Positions 7,297-11,707 of a DNA stretch of 11,707 bases are shown here, piece after piece. The stretch's first letter is position 1; each line of letters opens with the position of its first letter. The notes beneath the pieces are model-generated. The model worked only from the letters and a program-made list of their open reading frames with translations. It made no database searches and was not told the DNA's origin. The position numbers were made by a program, and so were the translations under genes. The stretch comes from Nitrospirota bacterium (GTDB taxonomy: Bacteria; Nitrospirota; CAKKRA01; 9FT-COMBO-42-15): the NCBI GenBank assembly GCA_016195585.1, contig JACPZJ010000061.1:1-11707 (forward strand). Reading direction: 5' to 3'.

Positions 7297-7710
7297 TTAA
7301 TGCGCCATGCTGTCAAGATACCCCTGAAGTATTATTGTTGCTGCAATCTTGTCTATCACTGCCTTTCTCTTTTTTCTGCTCATATCCGCCTCAATCAGAT
7401 TCCTTTCTGCTGCAACAGTACTCAATCTTTCATCCCATGTGTTTACAGGGATAGATACCTGTTCTTTTAATAGCGACACGAAATCCTGAACCTTCTGGAC
7501 CCTAAAACCAGATGTCCCGTCCATGTTTATCGGAAGGCCTGCTATAATCTCTTCAACCCCATACTCCTCGCATATCTCTTTTATCTGCCTTATATCTTCT
7601 TTAATGCCTTTTCGCTCTATTGTCCTCACACCATGGGCGCACATGCACAGTTCATCGCTTACAGCAATGCCAATCCGTTTGTCTCCAACATCCAGTCCAA
7701 GTATCCGCAT
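7297..7710 (-). CDS. ruvX: RuvX/YqgF family RNase H-fold nuclease
   Basis: The protein belongs to the YqgF/RuvX family, described as putative Holliday-junction resolvases and implicated in pre-16S rRNA processing. At 137 residues it has the normal length. It shows the RNase H-fold acid pattern: D7 in ILGLDVGDKRIGIAVSD, the second strand EEIIAGLPINMDGTSG, and the third site TWDERLSTVAAE. Conserved KIAATIILQGYLD closes the protein. The start at 7710 matches the family start, but no Shine-Dalgarno is visible in the AT-rich bases before it. The gene lies downstream of a large inverted repeat and upstream of mltG. No anomaly in the coding sequence. Confidence 0.95.
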   Translation of the reverse strand: MRILGLDVGDKRIGIAVSDELCMCAHGVRTIERKGIKEDIRQIKEICEEYGVEEIIAGLPINMDGTSGFRVQKVQDFVSLLKEQVSIPVNTWDERLSTVAAERNLIEADMSRKKRKAVIDKIAATIILQGYLDSMAH

Positions 7711-7723
7711 AATTTAATAAACA

Positions 7724-7830
7724 GGATTCAAGGATTCAAGGATTCGAGGGGTCAAGTGAACTGCTTTAACACATAAACCCATAAACTCATTTGACCACTT
7801 GACCACTTGAACCCTTGACCACTGGAATCC
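7724..7830. repeat. long imperfect inverted repeat built from 8-bp units
   Basis: Nearly the whole gap between the phasin-like gene and ruvX folds back on itself. The 35-bp arm at 7724-7758 and the reverse complement of 7796-7830 agree at 28 positions by my count, separated by a 37-bp loop. The first arm is a tandem array: GGATTCAA twice, then GGATTCGA and GGGGTCAA, followed by GTGAAC. The second arm carries the matching CACTTGAC and CCTTGACC units. The innermost 9 bp (GGTCAAGTG with CACTTGACC) are perfect. It ends 4 bases before the phasin stop codon. It resembles small dispersed extragenic palindromes; no transposase is nearby. It may act as a 3' barrier for the phasin transcript. Confidence 0.75.
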
Positions 7831-7834
7831 TTCT

Positions 7835-8158
7835 TTAATCTGTCTCTTCTTCTTTTTCTCCTTCAATCTTCTTAACCCTTGACGACAATGCCTGCACCTT
7901 TTTCTCAAGCCTCTCAAAATCACCCTTTGTCGGAAGATTCATCTTCTCAAAGGCCTTATGGATAAACTCCTTGATGTTCTTTTCCATAACATTTGCATTC
8001 TCTTCAGTCTTTGTAACAAATTCCTTTACAATCTTTGCACCCTCGCTCTTGCTCAGTTCACCCTTCTTTACAAGCTCTTCTACAAACTCCTTTGCCTTCT
8101 CCTGCGCGCCTAAACCCATTAACATGGCCTTCTTAATTACATCTATCATCGTTGTCAT
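7835..8158 (-). CDS. phasin-like helical protein (PhaF/PhaI-type, COG3937-like)
   Basis: A 107-residue, charged, almost wholly helical protein. Residues 1-20 (MTTMIDVIKKAMLMGLGAQE) form an amphipathic helix. A middle section has KAKEFVEELVKKGELSKSEG, and residues about 77-100 (TKGDFERLEKKVQALSSRVK) form a coiled-coil heptad stretch. This layout is typical of short proteins annotated as polyhydroxyalkanoate granule-associated phasins, which coat granules or act as general coiled-coil scaffolds. No signal peptide, membrane segment or lysine/alanine-rich tail is present. The start is firm: AAGGAGGTG lies about 5 bases upstream, the strongest ribosome site in the window. A promoter-like element overlaps the end of alaS, so the gene is probably strongly and separately expressed. 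No PHA synthase is in view, so a granule role is uncertain. Confidence 0.75.
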   Translation of the reverse strand: MTTMIDVIKKAMLMGLGAQEKAKEFVEELVKKGELSKSEGAKIVKEFVTKTEENANVMEKNIKEFIHKAFEKMNLPTKGDFERLEKKVQALSSRVKKIEGEKEEETD

Positions 8159-8205
8159 AACACACCTCCTTTTTTTAGATGGCTACACAATTTTTGCGAA
8201 CGTCT

Positions 8206-8233
8206 ATTATAAAGTTCATTCTACTGCTGTCTT
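8206..8233 (-). promoter_or_regulatory. probable promoter of the phasin-like gene
   Basis: On the minus strand a perfect -10 TATAAT (8206-8211) lies just after the alaS stop. A -35-like AAGACA (8228-8233, four of six matches to TTGACA) is 16 bp upstream, inside the last alaS codons. Transcription from here would give a leader of about 40 nt containing the strong AGGAGGTG site. The match is good at -10 and weak at -35. Confidence 0.45.
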
Positions 8234-10621
8234 GCTGACCTGCCCAGCGCCTATCTTTTCAACCACCTTATACGCCTTCTCCATGGCCTCATTGAGCCTT
8301 GCAGCCTCCCTGCCGCCTGCCTGCGCCATATCTGCCCTGCCCCCGCCGCTTCCGCCAACAATGTCAGCTATCTCTTTTATAATCTCCACTGCACTATATT
8401 TTTCTATAAGATCCTTTGTCACCATCACTACTATAGAGACCTTATCATCCATTGAAGAACCAAGCGCAATAATGCCTGTCTTGAGTTTTTCTCTAAGCGA
8501 ATCACCGAGTGAACGCAGTCCCTTCATATCAAGCTGGTCAATCTTCTTGGACAACACCTTTATCCCATTTATCATCTTAGCCTCAGACAAGATATCCCCT
8601 GCCTGAGATGTGGACAGTTTACCTTTTAATCTTTCAAGCTCCTTCTCCCTTTCTTTTAAAAGGAGATTCAGTTTTTCTACCTTCGCTGCAATATCCGGGG
8701 GCGCGGCCTTCAGGGTTTCCCCTAAATATCTTATTGTGTCCTCCTGTCCCTTAACATACTTGTATGCCTCTTCGCCTGTTAAAGCCTCTATTCTTCTGAC
8801 GCCTGCAGCAACACTGGACTCGCTTACTATCTTGAATAAACCTATATCACCCGATGCCGTGCAGTGAGTCCCTCCGCACAGCTCTTTGCTGAAATCACCC
8901 ACCTGCACCACACGAACCTTCTCACCATACTTCTCGCCAAAGAGGGCAACAGCGCCTGAGGCCACTGCATCATCAATAGGCATTACTGCCACTGAAACAC
9001 CTTTATTCTGCCTTATCCTCTCATTCACAAGCTCCTCAATCCTGTCAAGGTCTCTTTTACTTATTGAAGAAAAGTGCGTAAAATCAAATCTCAGCCTGTC
9101 CCTCGCCACAAAAGAGCCTGCCTGCTTTACATGGTCGCCGAGGACATATTTAAGCACAGAATGCAGTATATGCGTTGCAGTATGATTCCGCGCAGCAGAT
9201 GTTCTTCCTGATATATCCACCTTTGCCAGCGCCCTGTCGCCAATCTTTATCCCGCCCCTTTGAATCCTGCCTTTATGCACAAATATTAACGGCAACGGCT
9301 TTACAACATCATAGACTTCTATCTTCATATCCTTCTTAGTTATTGTCCCGATATCTCCAGTCTGGCCGCCGCTTTCAGCATAAAAGGGCGTCTTGTCTAA
9401 AACTATCTCTGCCTCATCGCCTTCCTGAGCCTTATCTGCAATCTTGCCATTCTTTATTATTGCAAGGACTGCTGCATCTTCTTCTAATCTGTCATAGCCT
9501 ACAAATTCTGTGGATTTAATATTCCCAAGCGCCTCTTTATAAACGGTTGCTGCCTTTGCCTCCTCTGCGCCGAGCCATGACCGCCTTGCCCTCTCCTTCT
9601 GCTCATTCATCTCGGAATAAAATCCATCCTCGTCAAGGCCAAATCCATGCTCCCCAGCTATATCGCCTGCAAGGTCAAGGGGAAAACCATAGGTATCATA
9701 GAGCCTGAAAAGGTCTTTGCCGGAAATGACATTCTGCTTCTCAGCCTTTAGTTTATTGATTATCTCATTCACCATCCTCAGGCCGTGATCAAGGGTGTCT
9801 ATAAATCTCTCCTCCTCGCTTAATACAACACGGGAGACATAATTATGCGTATCAGCCAATTCAGGATATGCAACTTTCATCAAATCAACAACGATGCCGA
9901 CAAGCCTGTATAAAAACGGCTCATCTATGCCAAGAAATTTTCCATGCCTTGCTGCGCGGCGCATAATCCTTCTTAACACATAGCCCCTGCCCTCATTTGA
10001 AGGCAGTACTCCGTCTGATATGGCAAAGGTAATTGCCCTTATATGGTCAGCTATGACCCTGACAGAGACATCTGTCTTCTTATCTGCGCCATATACCTTT
10101 TCTGAAAGCTCGCATATTGATGCAATAATGGGCTTAAACAAATCACTGTCATAATTGCTCTTCACCTTCTGAGATACAGCAGCGAGCCTCTCAATGCCCA
10201 TGCCTGTGTCTATACTCGGCCTTGGAAGCGGCTTTAATTCCCCATCCTTCTGCCTCTCATACTGCATAAAAACGAGATTCCATATTTCAAGGTATCTGTC
10301 GCAGTCACAGCCTACTTTACACTCATGCCTGCCGCAGCCGACATCATGGCCCTGATCAATAATTATCTCAGAGCAAGGACCGCATGGGCCGATATCACCC
10401 ATCTGCCAGAAATTATCCTTTTCACCGAGCCTTACTATCCTCTCTTTTGGTATGCATATCTTCTTTTCCCAGATTGAGGCTGCCTCATTATCCTTTTCAT
10501 ATACCGTCACATACAATTTCTCCTTTGGCAGCTTTATGATTCCTGTAAGAAACTCCCATGCCATCTCAATGGCCTCTTCTTTAAAGTAATCGCCAAAGGA
10601 AAAATTTCCGAGCATCTCCAT
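8216..10621 (-). CDS. alaS: alanyl-tRNA synthetase lacking its N-terminal ~90 residues
   Basis: The frame encodes 801 residues of AlaRS starting at conserved EMLGNFSFGDYFKEEA. In full-length enzymes roughly 90 residues precede this point, including motif 1 and the first half of motif 2. Present are the Cys-rich CGPCSEI...GCGRHECKVGCDCDRYLEIWN stretch (about 80-114), motif 3 DTGMGIERL (138-146), and the tRNA-binding LRRIMRRAARHG (216-227). The editing-site metal ligands are H480 and H484 (HTATH) and C582 and H586 (CGGTHCTASG). A coiled coil (about 645-671) and the C-Ala domain with GGSGGGRADMAQAGG follow. The upstream open frame holds only 13 unrelated codons (EWPYPCAELFAYS) before a TAA, and no Shine-Dalgarno precedes the ATG at 10621. 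Editing and C-terminal domains look intact, but adenylate formation should fail. It may be a pseudogene, a split gene or a misassembly. Confidence 0.85.
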   Translation of the reverse strand: MEMLGNFSFGDYFKEEAIEMAWEFLTGIIKLPKEKLYVTVYEKDNEAASIWEKKICIPKERIVRLGEKDNFWQMGDIGPCGPCSEIIIDQGHDVGCGRHECKVGCDCDRYLEIWNLVFMQYERQKDGELKPLPRPSIDTGMGIERLAAVSQKVKSNYDSDLFKPIIASICELSEKVYGADKKTDVSVRVIADHIRAITFAISDGVLPSNEGRGYVLRRIMRRAARHGKFLGIDEPFLYRLVGIVVDLMKVAYPELADTHNYVSRVVLSEEERFIDTLDHGLRMVNEIINKLKAEKQNVISGKDLFRLYDTYGFPLDLAGDIAGEHGFGLDEDGFYSEMNEQKERARRSWLGAEEAKAATVYKEALGNIKSTEFVGYDRLEEDAAVLAIIKNGKIADKAQEGDEAEIVLDKTPFYAESGGQTGDIGTITKKDMKIEVYDVVKPLPLIFVHKGRIQRGGIKIGDRALAKVDISGRTSAARNHTATHILHSVLKYVLGDHVKQAGSFVARDRLRFDFTHFSSISKRDLDRIEELVNERIRQNKGVSVAVMPIDDAVASGAVALFGEKYGEKVRVVQVGDFSKELCGGTHCTASGDIGLFKIVSESSVAAGVRRIEALTGEEAYKYVKGQEDTIRYLGETLKAAPPDIAAKVEKLNLLLKEREKELERLKGKLSTSQAGDILSEAKMINGIKVLSKKIDQLDMKGLRSLGDSLREKLKTGIIALGSSMDDKVSIVVMVTKDLIEKYSAVEIIKEIADIVGGSGGGRADMAQAGGREAARLNEAMEKAYKVVEKIGAGQVSKTAVE

Positions 10622-10696
10622 GGAATAAGCGAAGAGCTCGGCACATGGGTATGGCCATTCTTAACAAAATAATTTATAAATGCGGCTCGCAGTTCG
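10622..10696 (-). other. non-AlaRS sequence between recX and the beheaded alaS
   Basis: These 75 bp replace what should be a spacer plus about 270 bp of alaS coding sequence. On the minus strand they begin with GC-rich CGAACTGCGAGCCGC, pass through the perfect palindrome ATTTATAAAT, and end in CCGAGCTCTTCGC. CCGAGC pairs with GCTCGG at alaS codons 3-5, forming a hairpin with the ATG at its loop edge. No ribosome site, terminator or promoter is clear. The mixed composition fits an inserted or joined repeat fragment rather than an ordinary spacer. Confidence 0.4.
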
Positions 10697-11167
10697 TTAG
10701 GTTTCAATCTCCATCTCCCCTAATATTTCATATGCTATGTCGTATGAGAAGCCCCTCTGCAGCAGATAATTATAAAGCCTCTTTTTTTTCTCCGCCTCTC
10801 TTAATACGCCTGTTATCTTAATCCTTGAATTCAACGCATCCATTGCAAGAGACCTCTCGCTATATTTATTATATATCTCTTTTATTGTTTTATCCACAAT
10901 ATCTTTTGGTATCTTTTTTTTTATGAGTTCAGAACGGAGAAGTGCAGGACCGATCGGCTTATTTCTTATCTTATCTTCTGCCAGATTAGAGGCAAAGTCA
11001 GTATCATTAATATAGTTATAATTTACTAAGCTGTTTACTACCTCTTCAATAACCTCGTCTAAGAATCCCTTTTTTTTTAATCTATCTTCTACCTCTTTTT
11101 TGCTCCTCTGCCTGTAGGAAAGAAATTTATATGCGGCCTCTCTTGCCCTTGATCTCTCATCCTTCAT
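10697..11167 (-). CDS. recX: RecX regulatory protein
   Basis: RecX binds RecA filaments and modulates, usually inhibits, their recombinase and coprotease activity. The 156 residues form the typical all-helical tandem three-helix repeats. ARE(A)AYKFLSYRQRSKKEVEDRLKKKGF is followed by IEEVVNSLVNYNYINDTDFASNLAEDKI, then RNKPIGPALLRSELIKKKIPKDIVD and a C-terminal repeat ending ILGEMEIET. I start at ATG 11167. A TTG at 11218 would add 17 residues encoded by the palindromic intergenic element, which is unlikely. No good Shine-Dalgarno precedes either start. A run of nine A (11070-11078) gives a slippery A-AAA-AAG in the LKKKGF codons. recX upstream of alaS is a common gene order; recA is not in the window and pilT takes its place. 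Confidence 0.93.
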   Translation of the reverse strand: MKDERSRAREAAYKFLSYRQRSKKEVEDRLKKKGFLDEVIEEVVNSLVNYNYINDTDFASNLAEDKIRNKPIGPALLRSELIKKKIPKDIVDKTIKEIYNKYSERSLAMDALNSRIKITGVLREAEKKKRLYNYLLQRGFSYDIAYEILGEMEIET

Positions 11168-11198
11168 GATTTCAATACTATCACAATAAGGCGGCAAA

Positions 11199-11243
11199 GT
11201 AAAAAGCTCCAGATGCAAGGCGGAGCGCAGATGGACTTTTTAC
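11199..11243. repeat. palindromic element between pilT and recX, possible terminator
   Basis: Ends GTAAAAAG and CTTTTTAC pair perfectly for 8 bp, then TCCA pairs with TGGA past one bulged C. A GC-rich centre (AAGGCGGAGCG) sits inside. The A and T runs are part of the stem, so in either direction the stem ends in a T-run, as in a bidirectional terminator. It starts about 10 bases after the pilT stop. The near-repeat CAGATG on both sides of the centre adds to the impression of a mobile extragenic palindrome. Confidence 0.5.
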
Positions 11244-11252
11244 GAAACCGCT

Positions 11253-11707
11253 CTACTTTACTGAGCCGAATCTTTCTATCTTTATCTCATCATCGGCGGC
11301 TTTTTTAGGAGCCCGCTCAGTCTTCTGTGGATCCCATGCAAGGTCAGAGGTAGACTGTATGCCCTTTATCTTTAATGCAAAATCATCAGGCCTTGTGCAC
11401 CTGCGTATGGCCTCTTCGTAGGTGATAAGCTCTCTCATATATAAATTTAATAATGACTGGTCAAATGTCTGCATACCGTACTGGGATGTGCCGGCAGCAA
11501 TAAAGTCATGTATCTTCCTTGTCTTTTCAGGGTCTATGATACACTCCCTTATAGTCTCTGTCACAACCATAACCTCTGCTGCAGGAACGCGGCCCTTGCC
11601 GTCTGCCCTCGGTATCAGCCTCATTGATACAACGCCTTTTAATATGGATGCAAGCTGCAGCCTCACCTGCTTCTGCTGATACGGCGGGAAGACAGATATA
11701 ATACGGT
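11253..11707 (-). CDS. pilT: type IV pilus retraction ATPase PilT, C-terminal part
   Basis: PilT is the hexameric cytoplasmic ATPase that depolymerises type IV pili and drives twitching motility. The frame is open from the window edge, so only about the last 151 residues are seen. It starts in RIISVFPPYQQKQVRLQLA (the start of the C-terminal arm after Walker B) and continues with SMRLIPRADGKGRVPAAEVMVVT. Then come the conserved AAGTSQYGMQTFDQSLLNLYM and YEEAIRRCTRPDDFALKIKGI. The Walker A and B boxes are outside the window. The tail after SDLAW is short, basic and acidic mixed. PilU-type paralogues share some motifs, so PilT rather than PilU is likely but not certain. A palindromic element follows the stop. 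Confidence 0.93.
   Translation of the reverse strand, partial: RIISVFPPYQQKQVRLQLASILKGVVSMRLIPRADGKGRVPAAEVMVVTETIRECIIDPEKTRKIHDFIAAGTSQYGMQTFDQSLLNLYMRELITYEEAIRRCTRPDDFALKIKGIQSTSDLAWDPQKTERAPKKAADDEIKIERFGSVK

Noticed and set aside
7724..7830. CRISPR-like or minisatellite array
   Set aside because: Units are only 8 bp, with no spacers, and arranged as a fold-back rather than a direct-repeat array with unique spacers.
7714..7923. 69-codon minus-strand ORF overlapping the end of the phasin-like gene
   Set aside because: It is an alternative frame of the phasin 3' end plus the inverted repeat; its composition reflects the repeat units, and it has no ribosome site or recognisable domain.
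7971..8606. 211-codon plus-strand ORF across alaS and the phasin-like gene
   Set aside because: Antisense shadow of two real genes, rich in Ser/Phe/Ile as expected from reversed coding sequence.
11168..11218. TTG start adding 17 residues to RecX
   Set aside because: The added residues are encoded by the palindromic intergenic element, and the family start fits MKDERSRAREAAYKFL.

Overview
All genes in this window lie on the minus strand. They are listed here in transcription order, from high to low coordinates. Most are conserved bacterial housekeeping genes. The gene content (pilT, recX-alaS, ruvX-mltG, a deoC-deoB-deoA-dgt salvage cluster, a REC-DUF4388 regulator and a CheY-like protein) and the AT-leaning composition suggest a free-living, pilus-bearing Gram-negative bacterium, perhaps of the Nitrospirota or Desulfobacterota. 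That placement is an inference from gene order and protein style, not a measurement.

Right part (about 7.2-11.7 kb): the C-terminal part of the pilus retraction ATPase PilT, a palindromic intergenic element, recX, and then alaS. The alaS reading frame lacks about the first 90 residues of alanyl-tRNA synthetase and is preceded by 75 bp of unrelated sequence. Next come a phasin-like gene with its own promoter-like signal, a large imperfect inverted repeat built from 8-bp units, ruvX, and mltG with a TTG start.

Middle part (about 1.8-6.1 kb): deoC, deoB, deoA and dgt form a deoxynucleoside catabolic cluster. Dgt turns dGTP into deoxyguanosine. DeoA phosphorolyses pyrimidine nucleosides. DeoB converts deoxyribose-1-phosphate to the 5-phosphate, and DeoC splits that into glyceraldehyde-3-phosphate and acetaldehyde. 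No purine nucleoside phosphorylase is visible here. deoA has no standard start codon at its conserved N-terminus: an ATC sits where the ATG should be, behind a well-placed Shine-Dalgarno sequence.

Left part (1-1.8 kb): a two-domain response regulator (REC plus DUF4388/PATAN), a strong sigma70-type promoter, and the first 76 codons of a single-domain CheY-like regulator that runs off the window.

I found no defence system, mobile element with a transposase, CRISPR array, tRNA or rRNA. The items most worth following up are the beheaded alaS, the ATC start of deoA and the long inverted repeat between the phasin gene and ruvX.
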